Positions 29,073 to 38,138 of a DNA stretch of 64,000 bases are shown one piece after another (within the stretch, counting starts at the first letter, position 1; every line of letters starts with the position of its first letter). The position numbers and the translations under genes are program-made. Under the pieces are notes generated by a model that did not search any database, was not told where the DNA came from, and saw only the letters and a program-made list of their open reading frames with translations. Origin of the DNA: Pseudarthrobacter defluvii (lineage in GTDB: Bacteria; Actinomycetota; Actinomycetes; Actinomycetales; Micrococcaceae); contig NZ_JAUSYG010000001.1 in NCBI RefSeq assembly GCF_030816725.1, forward strand, positions 1,736,001-1,800,000. The letters are read 5' to 3'.

Positions 29073-29558
29073 TCACTGGGCACGCAAGTGGGCCAGAAAT
29101 AGTCCGACCGGTATGCTGACGGCCACTGCCGCCACCAAAATCCGGTAACCCCAGAGCGCCCAACCCGGCATCGAACCGGGGCCGCGAACACCCTGGAACA
29201 TCAGTGCCAGGGCTGCAACCAGCAGCACGCCGCCGGCATCGACAACCCAGGGGTTGCCGGCCAAAGTCCCGCCCATGACGGCTGCGGAGGCGCCGTTCCA
29301 CGCCACCAGTTCCGCAACGACTTTCCAGCCCGTAAGACGATGCGGGGCCAGGAAGTATTGGCTTATACCCAGGGCACCCTGTGCCACGCCTCCCACGAGC
29401 ACCAGATACGCGGCGGCCCAGGACCCATGCCCAAGATGCAGCGGGCCCGTGACGGCGGCGACCAGTCCGCCCGCCACAACACATAACAGCGCCACCGCGC
29501 CGAACGCCACGGCTCCCTTTACATTGCCAGTCGGGGTCACGCGTGAGGAGTCGCTCAT
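29073..29558 (-). CDS. Hypothetical five-helix membrane protein
   Basis: 161 residues from ATG 29558. Hydrophobic segments cover about 18-38, 48-66, 82-100, 105-122 and 135-155, separated by short Gly-rich loops (GPLHLGHGSW, RGPGSMPGW). A short polar N-terminus precedes them. I recognise no family and see no conserved charged residues inside the helices. It stands alone on its strand between DUF3090 and the DUF2087 pseudogene. Confidence 0.65.
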   Translation of the reverse strand: MSDSSRVTPTGNVKGAVAFGAVALLCVVAGGLVAAVTGPLHLGHGSWAAAYLVLVGGVAQGALGISQYFLAPHRLTGWKVVAELVAWNGASAAVMGGTLAGNPWVVDAGGVLLVAALALMFQGVRGPGSMPGWALWGYRILVAAVAVSIPVGLFLAHLRAQ

Positions 29559-29600
29559 GCCGTCAAAGCTACTTCACTTCGAGGAAGGGCAGAGGGCGGG

Positions 29601-30126
29601 TTACTCCACGAGTGAGTAGGAAGAGCCGGTGGGTGTGCGCTCCACGATGCCGAAGTCGACCATGTAGCGGCGCAGCAGCACCACGTCATCGGTATAGCTG
29701 AGCAGCCGCTCGTTGACCTGCCTCTCGGTGAGCTGCTCGCCGGGCGCCATGATTTCGCGGGCAATCCTCGCCAACAGGGCACGTCGCTCATCCCGGTTAG
29801 CCGGGTATCTTTCAATCCGGCCCAGCCGCATAAACCTGTCCAGGCCGGTCCGCGGCTGCCGGCGCGGTGCTGGGCCAGCAGGACACGGAAGATGGCCTCG
29901 GCCGCCACCAGGTCACCAGGTCACCAGAAACGAGCCGCTCAACCAGCCCGGACTCAAGCAGGCCAGTAATGGCCCGCTCACGCCGCTGCTCCTTCACATC
30001 GGGCAGGACATCTCCGGGCGCCGCTCCCAGCACTATCTGGGCATAGGCGGTTCTGGCGTCACCGTTGCCCAACGTTGCCAGCACGCGCCGCCAGTGCGGG
30101 CCGCCCATCCTCTTGCTTCCCGCCAC
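29601..30126 (-). pseudogene. Frameshifted DUF2087 protein
   Basis: Three frames are needed to read the protein. The N-terminal piece starts at GTG 30126 or ATG 30108 (MGGPHWRRVLATLGNGDAR). It is thrown out of frame by a tandem 8-bp duplication, CAGGTCAC at 29909-29916 and 29917-29924. Removing one copy joins SGDLV to AAEAIFRVLLAQHRA. A second shift near 29840 leads to the DUF2087 domain MRLGRIERYPANRDERR with RRYMVDFGIVERTPTG at the end. The final 76-residue frame could be read alone from 29831, but the upstream homology argues for a broken gene. DUF2087 proteins are thought to be transcriptional regulators. Confidence 0.72.
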
Positions 30127-30351
30127 GTCGGTTTCCCCCTCTGCCGCTGACCCGCACCGCTGCCTTGAGGTGCGCTGGGAGATCGTAGCTCTGATGCCCC
30201 GGTTACCGGAAGCGCGCCGCGGGCGGTAAGACAATCCGCAGCGTTGCCCAAGTATTCGGGAAAGATACGGCCAGGAAGCCTGAAAAGCGGCGCGGACAAT
30301 CGACGCAGACCATACGCTCGTGATGCACAGCCACATATTGGGGAAGAAAAT

Positions 30352-31157
30352 ATGAGCGCTGATCCAGCACCACCGCATCTGGGTACACGTGTGCCCGGAC
30401 AGGCCGTCATCGAAGAATTGCTGACGCTGCAAAGCCAGGTGCGGCCGCGCTCCACGTTTCAGCGCGTATTCGGCGTCAGCCCCCTTAGTCCGGAAAGCGT
30501 GCCTTGGTACGTGCCATCGGCGAGATGGCCGTGGGAAGGACCCTGGAAAATCTGGGCCCCGAGTGGCGGGTTCTCCACGCAGTCCCGGTAGGCGCAGGAT
30601 CATCCGACATCGACCACGTGCTGATCGGTCCGGCCGGCGTCTTCACCATCAACACAAAGAACCACTCCGGCCAGTCCGTCTGGGTGGCAGGCAGGACCCT
30701 CATGGTCGCGGGAAGGAAGACCCGGCACCTCTACAACGCTGCGCACGAGGCAGCACGCGCTTCAAAGCTGCTGACTGCAGCGGCGGGCTTTCCCGTGAAG
30801 GTGACTGCCGTCGTCGTCATTCTTGAGCCGAAGACCTTGACCGTCAAGGCGCGTCCCGAGCAGGCGGCCGTAGTCACCGACACCCAGCTGCCCCGGTGGC
30901 TGCGCGGATTCAGCCCGGTGCTCACCTGGGATGAACTCGCCCGCATCTCGGCGGCCGCCGTCCAGCCGGGGACGTGGCACAAGCGCCCGTCCGCTCAAAG
31001 CGACCCGCTGGCGTTGCAGCAAGGGTTCGCCGCGCTCCGGCACCTTGTGGTCCAGGCACGACGGCGGCGCGCGGCGTGGGCGCTGAGCGCTCCGGCAGTG
31101 GTCTTCCTGACGTTGACGAACGCGGCAGCCATCCTGCAGGGGTTGGGCGGGCGCTGA
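30352..31157 (+). pseudogene. NERD-domain protein with a frameshift
   Basis: From ATG 30352 the frame reads like the N-terminus of an Arthrobacter-type NERD protein up to VFGVSPLSPESVPWYV. The match then moves to another frame at about 30514 (RAIGEMAVGRTLENLGPEWR). The NERD nuclease-related fold follows with SDIDHVLIGPAGVFTINTKN, and a hydrophobic helix closes the protein (SAPAVVFLTLTNAAAI). A shorter product of 217 residues could start at GTG 30504, keeping the whole NERD domain. Whether this is decay or a sequencing error is open. Confidence 0.7.
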
Positions 31158-31167
31158 CTTAGTCCCA

Positions 31168-31826
31168 GTGGGACATTCGGCACTGTTCCGGGTCCAGGCA
31201 GCGCTTCAAACTGGGGAGATGCGATTCCGAAGGCATTTGCTTCCCGGGCTCGGGACCGCGGCCGCGGTGGCCGGCTATATGCGCTGGTTTCGTCCCTGGC
31301 AGCTCAGCTGGGGAGCGACGCCGGAAGAGGTGTCCCGCGCGATGCCCGGTGACGAACTGGTGCCCAGACCGACCTTCAACGCCACGAGGGCCATCACCAT
31401 TGGCGCAGCGCCGGAGAAGATATGGCCATGGCTGGTCCAGGTGGGGCTACCCGCGGCGGTTGGTACAGCTACGACATCCTCGACAACCTGGGGCGCCCAA
31501 CTGCACGGCGAATCGTCCCGGAGCTGCAGAACCTTGCCGTAGGCGACATTGTCCCCATGAGCCCTGACGGCAAGCACGGCATCCCGGTCCAGAGGATGGA
31601 CCCACCAATGTCCATGGTCTGGGGCACGCCTGGGGGCACCAGCTGGACGTGGCAGCTGGAGCCCATCAGCAATGGTTCAACCCGGGTCATCAGCCGTGTC
31701 CGCGCCCGGTACCGCTGGTTCTCACCCAGCATCGCCTTCTCGGTGCTCGTGGAATTTGGTGACATCTGGATGATGCGGAAGATGCTGCTTAACCTTCGCG
31801 AGCGTGCCGAAGCGACGACCCTGTGA
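31168..31826 (+). pseudogene. SRPBCC-family protein with a frameshift
   Basis: The first frame (GTG 31168 or ATG 31219) gives RHLLPGLGTAAAVAGYMRWF and ITIGAAPEKIWPWLVQVG. The sequence then fails after a run of four G at 31443-31446. Adding one G restores ATRGGWYSYDILDNLGR and the rest of the domain to the stop at 31826. Such SRPBCC proteins are hydrophobic-ligand folds of unknown role. A single missing G may be a sequencing error. Confidence 0.7.
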
Positions 31827-31841
31827 GGCCCAGCGCCCCGG

Positions 31842-32789
31842 CTATGCCTCCTCGCCCTTTGCATAGAGCGCCAGGAGATCGCGGCTGAACTCGTGCGGGG
31901 AAGTTTCGCAGGGGCTGTGCCCGCCCCTGTAGACGCCTATCCGGGCACGGATTGCCTGCGCGAACAGCCGGTGCAGCTGCAGCGGCCACAGGTCGTGCTC
32001 GCCCACGGCCACGAACTTGGGGATCGAAGCCTCCGACAGCTCGTGCCGAAGATCCGGCACGTTCTGCATCAGGGTGTAGATATCGCGGATGGAGGCGCGG
32101 CGGGTGAAGCGGAAGCGGTAATTGACAAACCGCTGCCGCCCCGGCGGCACATGCGCCACCCGGCCGCTGCGGATCCCCCAAATCAGCAGTGCGGCACCGG
32201 CCCTGCCGTTCACCCACGTGCTGAACCTGCCGATGCGGTTCACCCCCCGGAAGCTCTGGCCGGGCTCCGGCGGGCACCCCAGAAAGGTAACGGACCGGAA
32301 GAGATCCGGCCGTTCAACGTAGGCGAGCTGGGCGATGATGCCTGCGAAGGAATAGGCCACCACATGCACAGGGGTGGCCGTGCTTTCCAGGACCGCCACG
32401 AAGTCGTCCACGAACAACCGGTAGTCGTAATGCTTCCTGGGGGGCACCAGATTTTCGGGCCCTGCCGACGCCGACTGGTACTGGCCGGCCAGATCGTACG
32501 TCAGTACGTAATATCCGGCGGCCGCCAGGTCAGGCATCGTGAGCGAAAAATCCTCTTTGGATCCCGTGGCGCCGGGCACCAGGACCACGCAGGGATCATC
32601 CGGGTTCCCCAACGCCATGGCAGCGAGCCTGCCGCTGGGAACGTTGAGTGTGAGGTGCACTGCGCCGGGCGGCGGAACTGACCAGTCGACGTCGCCCAGC
32701 TCTGCGTCCAGCAGGGCAGCGGCATCCACCCGGGCAGAACCGAACTCGTCAGGGTCAACCCCGTACTCTCTTTGGCCCGGCTCCGCCAT
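31842..32789 (-). CDS. Alpha/beta hydrolase
   Basis: 315 residues from ATG 32789 (MAEPGQREYGVDPDEFG); the frame extends further without support. The oxyanion region is VLVPGATGSKEDF near 67, the nucleophile elbow is AYSFAG near 145 and the catalytic His is in GGHSPCE near 290. The elbow departs from GxSxG (Ala for the first Gly), so substrate preference is hard to guess. It converges on the broken SRPBCC gene and is 28 bases from the stop of a second hydrolase on the same strand. Confidence 0.88.
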   Translation of the reverse strand: MAEPGQREYGVDPDEFGSARVDAAALLDAELGDVDWSVPPPGAVHLTLNVPSGRLAAMALGNPDDPCVVLVPGATGSKEDFSLTMPDLAAAGYYVLTYDLAGQYQSASAGPENLVPPRKHYDYRLFVDDFVAVLESTATPVHVVAYSFAGIIAQLAYVERPDLFRSVTFLGCPPEPGQSFRGVNRIGRFSTWVNGRAGAALLIWGIRSGRVAHVPPGRQRFVNYRFRFTRRASIRDIYTLMQNVPDLRHELSEASIPKFVAVGEHDLWPLQLHRLFAQAIRARIGVYRGGHSPCETSPHEFSRDLLALYAKGEEA

Positions 32790-32817
32790 GGTCCCAAGAT
32801 AGCCCAGCCGGCCGGGC

Positions 32818-33849
32818 CTAGTCAGCGGCAGCGGGCAGCCGCGCCACGTTACCCACGAACGCATGGAGGCGCCGGTACACCTCCTGCGATTCGGGATAGC
32901 GGTAATCCTGTTGCCAGGTATGTTCGGTATTCACGCTGGCCCAGGGGTAGATGAGGACATCCACGGGAACACCGTGTTCCTGCAGCCGCTCGATGAAATT
33001 GAGGTTGGAACGGTAGAAGAAGTCCCGCTCGGAAGTGGTGACAAACACCGGCGGATGGCTCCCGTCCAGCCATTCGATCGGGGACAGGAAGGCTGCCGCG
33101 GACCGCAGGCGCAGAGGCGTCAGGGCAGCCCTGGCTGGCAGCAACATGCGGACGAAGTTCAGGCTGAGGACAAAGCCCCGGTCGAAAAACACGGAGAAGT
33201 CAACGGCACTGCAGTGCTGGACAAGCCCTTTCACATGCCCCGATGGAACGGCCGGCAGAAGCGAGTAGTGCGCTGCGAGCTCAGCCCGCAGGCTGATGGC
33301 GGTGAGCAGGGCCGAGATCTGCCCGCCCGCTGAGTCCCCGCCCAGGACCAGGCGGGCAGGGTCGCCGCCGTACTCCCCGATGTTGGCCGCAACCCACGCG
33401 AGCGCAGCGTTCGCGTCCTCGAGCACGTGCCCCATGTTGAAGCGGGGAGCGTGCCGGTAGTTGACGTTGACCACCACCATTCCGCCGAGTGCCTGGTTGG
33501 CGCAGTACTTGGTCAGGGCCGACTTGTCTCCCGAGGTCCATCCTCCGCCGTGGAAGTAGACGTAGACCGGGAGGAGTCCGCCGCTGGGGATTACCCCCTC
33601 AGCCGAAGCGTGTGCAGGGGGCAGGGGCGCCACCACATCCAGGCGGTGGGCGCGCAGCCCATCTCCCACATAGTCGAGGTCGTGGACGTACGCCACCTCG
33701 CTGACGGGATCCGTGTTGAACCGTACCCGCTCCCGTGGACTGACGGAACGCATCAGCAGTCGCCACGTCCACACGGGCACGCGGCGCAACGCACCCCGGG
33801 CCCGGCGGGCCAAAGGGTATGCGCCATCGGAACGGGCAGCCACCGCCAT
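32818..33849 (-). CDS. Esterase/lipase of the HSL family
   Basis: 343 residues. HSL-type alpha/beta hydrolase with HGGGWTSGD near residue 102 (oxyanion hole), nucleophile GDSAGG near 170 and acid and His positions in the C-terminal third (the ASVNTEHTW region). The N-terminus has a basic stretch (RRARGALRRVPVW) and no clear signal peptide. It probably forms a pair with the downstream hydrolase. Substrate unknown. Confidence 0.9.
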   Translation of the reverse strand: MAVAARSDGAYPLARRARGALRRVPVWTWRLLMRSVSPRERVRFNTDPVSEVAYVHDLDYVGDGLRAHRLDVVAPLPPAHASAEGVIPSGGLLPVYVYFHGGGWTSGDKSALTKYCANQALGGMVVVNVNYRHAPRFNMGHVLEDANAALAWVAANIGEYGGDPARLVLGGDSAGGQISALLTAISLRAELAAHYSLLPAVPSGHVKGLVQHCSAVDFSVFFDRGFVLSLNFVRMLLPARAALTPLRLRSAAAFLSPIEWLDGSHPPVFVTTSERDFFYRSNLNFIERLQEHGVPVDVLIYPWASVNTEHTWQQDYRYPESQEVYRRLHAFVGNVARLPAAAD

Positions 33850-33877
33850 GTCCCCATTTTAACGGCGGGGGAAGTCG

Positions 33878-34750
33878 CTACGCGTGGCCGCCTTCCATAA
33901 TCCGACGCGCATCGTCCTGGGCCTGCAGCGCCAAAGCGCTCACCACCTCGCCCCGCACCGCATGCCCGGAGGCGGAGATGATGCCCCGGAGTTCGGACAC
34001 GGTGCGCGGCGGGTTCACGGTGTGCGACACCGCGTGGCAGTTTTGGCACAACGGAACGAGGTCGGTTATGGGGTCGAGTTGATATCCGCTGCCAAGCATC
34101 TCCGGCGGCACCACGTGGTGCACCGCTAAGGCTTCTGCCGCGGGGGTGCCGTATGCGGACTCGAAGGAAAACCCGCAGGCCGCGCAGGATGTGCCGTGGA
34201 AGGCCAGGCAGATCCGCCGCGCGTCCGGGTCCCGTTCGTAGCGGCTCACCTGAACGGTGCTGACGGCGCCCGGCGGCAACGTGCCGGCGGCCACCTCCGC
34301 TGGATCCGCCGTCGTGGGCCCGTAGTCACGCCACACCCGGCGCAGGGCGGGCTCGTACGACGGCGGCAAGGCCACCAAGGATGGGCGGTCCGCCCTGGGC
34401 CAGTGCTCACCGGGGAGGGCATCGCCAAGGATGCGGGGGAGTATCTGTTCGCCCAATGGAAGCAGTGCGTCGAAGGCGACCGCGATGAACCATCCTCCAG
34501 CCCCGGGATCAGTGCCTGCGGTGAGCTGATAAGGCTCGGAGGTCACCACGCCGTGACCGATCAGGCCGCTGCCCGCTTCATTGCTGCCGTGCAGCAGGAG
34601 CCACGCTTCGGTGCCCGGGCTGACATCAGGGCGGTGGTCCAGGCGCCAGCGCTCCACCACCCTGCCGGACTCCGTGACGCGCTCGACGGCGGCACGGTAG
34701 TCCCAGCTGACCAGTCCGTTTGTGCCGCAGCCAATGATTACGGCAGCCAC
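33878..34750 (-). CDS. HNH endonuclease
   Basis: 290 residues from GTG 34750. The C-terminal part holds an HNH domain with a zinc-binding frame: CAACGFSFESAYG, then ALAVHHVVPPEMLGSG (catalytic His pair region) and LVPLCQNCHAVSH. The N-terminal 150 residues look like the SRA-YDG-like or EVE-like partner found in McrA/YDG-type proteins, but this is not certain. It could be a stand-alone modification-dependent nuclease or a repair protein. No methyltransferase is nearby. Confidence 0.85.
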   Translation of the reverse strand: MAAVIIGCGTNGLVSWDYRAAVERVTESGRVVERWRLDHRPDVSPGTEAWLLLHGSNEAGSGLIGHGVVTSEPYQLTAGTDPGAGGWFIAVAFDALLPLGEQILPRILGDALPGEHWPRADRPSLVALPPSYEPALRRVWRDYGPTTADPAEVAAGTLPPGAVSTVQVSRYERDPDARRICLAFHGTSCAACGFSFESAYGTPAAEALAVHHVVPPEMLGSGYQLDPITDLVPLCQNCHAVSHTVNPPRTVSELRGIISASGHAVRGEVVSALALQAQDDARRIMEGGHA

Positions 34751-34801
34751 TGCCCACCCAAGCCAGCCACACGCCGTCGAACGTCAAACATGGAGCGGGA
34801 C

Positions 34802-34996
34802 TTAGATCGGTTCCTTGGCCAATGCCTTGGTCTTGGCGGGCGTTTCGCGGCCCAGGCGCTGATCGAGCGTGACGCGCAGCCGGGCCGCGGCAACCTGGAC
34901 ACGATGCTCGGCGGCCGTGCCCGTTTTCCTGGCAGGCTTGGCCGCAGGGTTCCGGGAAGTGTGGACAAGACGGTGTTCAGGCGATGCTGCGCTCAC
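34802..34996 (-). CDS. Small basic protein
   Basis: 64 residues from GTG 34996. The GTGA overlap with the upstream stop and a strong AAGGAGG seven bases before the start support it. The C-terminal half (LRVTLDQRLGRETPAKTKAL) is helical and basic; the N-terminus is Ala/Lys-rich. I recognise no family. Coupled to the membrane protein gene upstream. Confidence 0.6.
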   Translation of the reverse strand: MSAASPEHRLVHTSRNPAAKPARKTGTAAEHRVQVAAARLRVTLDQRLGRETPAKTKALAKEPI

Positions 34997-35523
34997 GGTC
35001 CAACCTCCTTGGTACTGTCACGATCCGTTGTTCCATTCTCGCCTATGTTGCCGCCGTCGTCCACGAGGGCCGGCTCCTGCCACGGCAAGGCATCCGCATC
35101 GGCCTCGCCCCCGCTCTCGTCGCCGGACACGCTCTTCCACGCAATGTCGAACAACTCGAGTTCCTCGGTGCGGGCCAACTCGCTCCTGGCCAGGACTTCC
35201 AGCGTTGCCAGCCCCAGCGCCTTGGTCCCTTCGTCCGGGTCCAATGCCCGGTCCAGGGCCCACTGGGTGCGGCGCCACCATTCCGCCCGGCTGTCCGCCT
35301 CGGTCTTTTGCCGAAGGGCGTCAGCATCGGCTTCGCGCTTTTGATCCAGCGCCGTCTTGTCGGCAGCGGTGCGCTGCTTCAGGGTGCGCCAGTTGATATA
35401 AAAGGCCAACAGGGCAGCGATGAGGACGGCCAAAGGTCCCAGCCCCGCAAGAATGACCCACCAGTCCGCCGGTCCGGAGTGGACCACGACATCCAGGGGG
35501 CCGGGGGAGGGAACAGGGGTCAC
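34993..35523 (-). CDS. Membrane-anchored coiled-coil protein
   Basis: 176 residues from GTG 35523. One transmembrane helix (about 25-45, WWVILAGLGPLAVLIAALLA) is followed by a charged, heptad-like helix (KQRTAADKTALDQKREADAD) and an acidic C-terminus. The frame could extend to 35574. It overlaps the small basic gene by four bases. Such single-helix coiled-coil proteins occur widely in Arthrobacter; no function is known. Confidence 0.65.
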   Translation of the reverse strand: MTPVPSPGPLDVVVHSGPADWWVILAGLGPLAVLIAALLAFYINWRTLKQRTAADKTALDQKREADADALRQKTEADSRAEWWRRTQWALDRALDPDEGTKALGLATLEVLARSELARTEELELFDIAWKSVSGDESGGEADADALPWQEPALVDDGGNIGENGTTDRDSTKEVGP

Positions 35524-35611
35524 GGCACCAAGCCTACGTGCCGGGCTCCACCAGCCGGCAGGCCGACACTCCACCTGCAGGTCTTTCCCATCAGCCGCCC
35601 GGCGGGCTGCC

Positions 35612-36463
35612 TTAGACGCTGCGCCGGGATATGAGGACCGGACCTTGGGCGTGGTGCAGAACTGCGTGGGCGGTGGATCCGATGGTTTCCCTGAGGAGCC
35701 CCCGGCCCTGGGATCCCACCACCACCATCCGGGCTTCTGCCGCGGCCTGCAGGATGGCGTGTGGAACCGAGCTGTCCGTCAGCATCCTGCCGTCAACGTT
35801 GATACTGGGGGCCATGGCCCGCGCATCGGTCAAAGCGGATGCCAGGATGTCCCGGGCGTCAGCCTCGGCGTCCTGGCTCTCCTGCCGGCGGTAGCCCGGG
35901 GGCTGGTGGCGGACGTGGACAACCGTTAGGGATGCGTGCCACGCCGCTGCCAGGGCGCATGCTTCAGCCAGCACTCCGGGTGAACCTGAGGCATCGACGG
36001 CGGCAACGACCGGCCCGTCCGGATGGAGGTCCTGCCGGATCACGGCGACGGGGCAAGTGGCGGTTGCTGCCAGTTCCAGGCTGACCGACCCCACCAGCAG
36101 GCCCAGGAAACCTCCCAGGCCGCGGCTGCCGACGACCAGCAGTCTTCCGCCCGCGGAGACCTGCGCCAGGAGCTGTGCCGGCAGCCCGTGGACCAGGGTG
36201 CTCTTGATCTTCAGGCCCGGTACTTCCGCTGCTGCATGGGCCACGCCTTCTTCCAGGATGGCCTGGGCGGACTGTTCCAGGCCGCTGCCTGACACGCCGG
36301 GAACCGGACCAAGGTGTTTGGTGAGCAGCGGCCACAGGGAACAATGCACCACGTGGAGGGCGCAGTTCAGGGCGCGGGCGTGCCGGGCTGCCCAGCGGAC
36401 AGCGGCAGCTGCCTCATCCGATCCGTCATAGCCGGCCACTACGGCTTCTGGTTCCTGCGTCAC
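35612..36463 (-). CDS. Universal stress protein, two domains
   Basis: 283 residues from GTG 36463 (AGGAG nine bases upstream). Two USP domains: VVAGYDGSDEAAAAVRWA at the start with nucleotide loop VVGSRGLGGFLGLLVGS near 130, and VVAAVDASGSPGVLAEA near 155 with VVGSQGRGLLRETIGSTAHA near the end. The ATP-binding G-2x-G-9x-G(S/T) pattern is present in both. Tandem USPs are typical DosR regulon members in mycobacteria. Two DosR-like boxes lie 37-76 bases upstream. Confidence 0.92.
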   Translation of the reverse strand: MTQEPEAVVAGYDGSDEAAAAVRWAARHARALNCALHVVHCSLWPLLTKHLGPVPGVSGSGLEQSAQAILEEGVAHAAAEVPGLKIKSTLVHGLPAQLLAQVSAGGRLLVVGSRGLGGFLGLLVGSVSLELAATATCPVAVIRQDLHPDGPVVAAVDASGSPGVLAEACALAAAWHASLTVVHVRHQPPGYRRQESQDAEADARDILASALTDARAMAPSINVDGRMLTDSSVPHAILQAAAEARMVVVGSQGRGLLRETIGSTAHAVLHHAQGPVLISRRSV

Positions 36464-36499
36464 CTGACTGCGCTCCTGACCGGGCCGATTTTTACCAGC

Positions 36500-36539
36500 G
36501 GGACCTTCTGCCCGCCTGCTCCGGCGGGACCTTCGGCCC
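36500..36539 (-). promoter_or_regulatory. Two DosR-like boxes upstream of the tandem USP
   Basis: GGGACCTTCTGCCC (36500-36513, within GCGGGACCTTCTGCCCGC) and GGGACCTTCGGCCC (36526-36539). Centres are 26 bp apart and 44 and 70 bp before the USP start. They also lie 54 bp or more from the divergent DUF5129 gene. Confidence 0.7.
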
Positions 36540-36592
36540 TTTGGCGGCCCTTCTCCTTGGTTCCATTCTGATCTTAGGGAACTAGGAGGGAT

Positions 36593-38050
36593 ATGGGCAG
36601 CGTGGTCAGCCGGATTGCCGCAACGATGCTTGCCCTGGCCGCCGTCCTGCTGGGGCTTGCGGGCCCAGGTACCGCTGTGGCACCCGTGGCTGTCATTGTG
36701 GAGGACACCGCCGGAGTGCTTGACCAGAACACCCTGCTGCCCGCCGTCGAACGCATCCAGTTTTACGAGCCCACCCGCGTTGCCGTCTTCACGTACAACG
36801 GCAAGGCGGAGGACAACCTCAATGAAGAAGTGCTGAAGTTTGCCCGGTCCAGGCATCCTGAATGGATCAGTGCCGACGGCCAGAAATGGGCCGACGGGCT
36901 GTTCATTTTTGCCCTCGATCCGGTGGGCCGGCACGTGGGCACCTACATGGGCGAGGACCGGAAGGTGTCGCTGGAACAGCGCAGCGACATCCAGGACGCG
37001 TCAAAGGACCTGTTCCGCGACGCCCAATGGACGGACGGCACGGTGGCGGGCATCCGCCGTGCCGCCGAGCTCATCAACCAGCCGTGGTACAGGTCTGCAG
37101 CATTCCTGATCACCGCGTGGGTGACCGGCGGCATTGCGGCACTCGGTGCTGCCGCCTGGCTGATCGTCCGCGCGGTGACCAGGAGCGCCTGCCGCAAACA
37201 GATCGAACGCGGGGACCGCGCATACTCAAACGTCAGCATGGACCTGGACGTTACCGAACTGAACGCAGGCACCATCCCCGAATCGTCCCGCTACGGAGGC
37301 CAGGTCCTGGAGAAACACCGCACTTTCCTGAGCCGCTACGCCGCCGTCACGGAGCTTTCCAACCAGGTGCACACGCTGGGCAAGCGGTCACTGAGCAGCC
37401 GCAAGAACCTCAAGCTTGCCCGGCAGTTCGCGGACAGCGCGGACGAACTGGATGCACTCGATGATGTGATCGCGGACAGCAATGCCTTGCTGAACCGCGC
37501 CGGCACCTGGCCCACCGCCTGGGACCGGCAGCTTGCGCCGTTCCGCAAGGATCTGGCCGGGCTGGAGCAACTCCTGACCAAACGGCACGGCCAGGGCGAC
37601 ACCGCCACGGCCACGGCGCTGCGGTCATTCCGGGACGAAAGCCTGCGCGACGTCGAGCGGTGGACGGCAGAACTTGCCGACGGACGGATCACGCCGGAAA
37701 AGGCGCTCGACCGGCTTTACCAGGCGCGCACGCGGCTGTCCGAGCTGCTGGAGAACCATGCGGAGACGGTTATCGAGGGCTTTGCGAAGAATGAGCGGGA
37801 GGCGCGCCTGATGCGCGAGCAGATGGAGACAGCCCACGAGGGCCTGAACCACCGCAGGCAGCGGACCTATGAACCGAGCATCCTCGGCACCGTGTACCCG
37901 TCGTACCAGTTCTTCTCCGTCGCCACGTTCAGCTCCGGGTTCAACACCGGGGTCAGCAGCGTAAATTCGGCCAGGGGCGGCGGCAGCACCACCGGCTACG
38001 GCAGCAGCGGCGGCAGCTTCTCCGGTTCCGGCAGTTCCTCGGGTTTCTAG
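36593..38050 (+). CDS. DUF5129-like secreted/membrane protein
   Basis: 485 residues with AGGAGG upstream of ATG 36593. Signal peptide or first helix at about 5-28, then a TPM-like domain (VEDTAGVLDQNTLLPAVERI, VAVFTYNGKAEDN, ADGLFIFALDP) to about 165, a transmembrane helix near 177-200, a long charged helical region with coiled-coil character (200-425) and a Gly/Ser-rich tail. It fits the DUF5129 group of Arthrobacter. Divergent from the USP gene, so the DosR-like boxes might affect both. Confidence 0.82.
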   Translation: MGSVVSRIAATMLALAAVLLGLAGPGTAVAPVAVIVEDTAGVLDQNTLLPAVERIQFYEPTRVAVFTYNGKAEDNLNEEVLKFARSRHPEWISADGQKWADGLFIFALDPVGRHVGTYMGEDRKVSLEQRSDIQDASKDLFRDAQWTDGTVAGIRRAAELINQPWYRSAAFLITAWVTGGIAALGAAAWLIVRAVTRSACRKQIERGDRAYSNVSMDLDVTELNAGTIPESSRYGGQVLEKHRTFLSRYAAVTELSNQVHTLGKRSLSSRKNLKLARQFADSADELDALDDVIADSNALLNRAGTWPTAWDRQLAPFRKDLAGLEQLLTKRHGQGDTATATALRSFRDESLRDVERWTAELADGRITPEKALDRLYQARTRLSELLENHAETVIEGFAKNEREARLMREQMETAHEGLNHRRQRTYEPSILGTVYPSYQFFSVATFSSGFNTGVSSVNSARGGGSTTGYGSSGGSFSGSGSSSGF

Positions 38051-38059
38051 CCCAAAACG

Positions 38060-38091
38060 AGTGGGGCCCATCGTCAGCGATGAGCCCCACT
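38060..38091 (+). terminator. Hairpin after the DUF5129 gene
   Basis: AGTGGGGC plus CATCG pairs with CGATG plus GCCCCACT around a TCAG loop. There is no T run, so termination efficiency is uncertain. Located between convergent genes. Confidence 0.6.
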
Positions 38092-38138
38092 GGCATTCCG
38101 GGCAATGGAGTCGCCCCACCCCTTGCGGCGCCTGGACG

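Noticed and set aside
34797..34812. GGGACTTAGATCGG near the HNH gene as a DosR-like box
   Set aside because: Left half only, no symmetry, and the neighbouring genes are unrelated to the island.
35612..36934. 440-residue version of the tandem USP starting at 36934
   Set aside because: The extra 157 residues lie antisense to the DUF5129 gene and cover the promoter boxes; GTG 36463 has a ribosome site.
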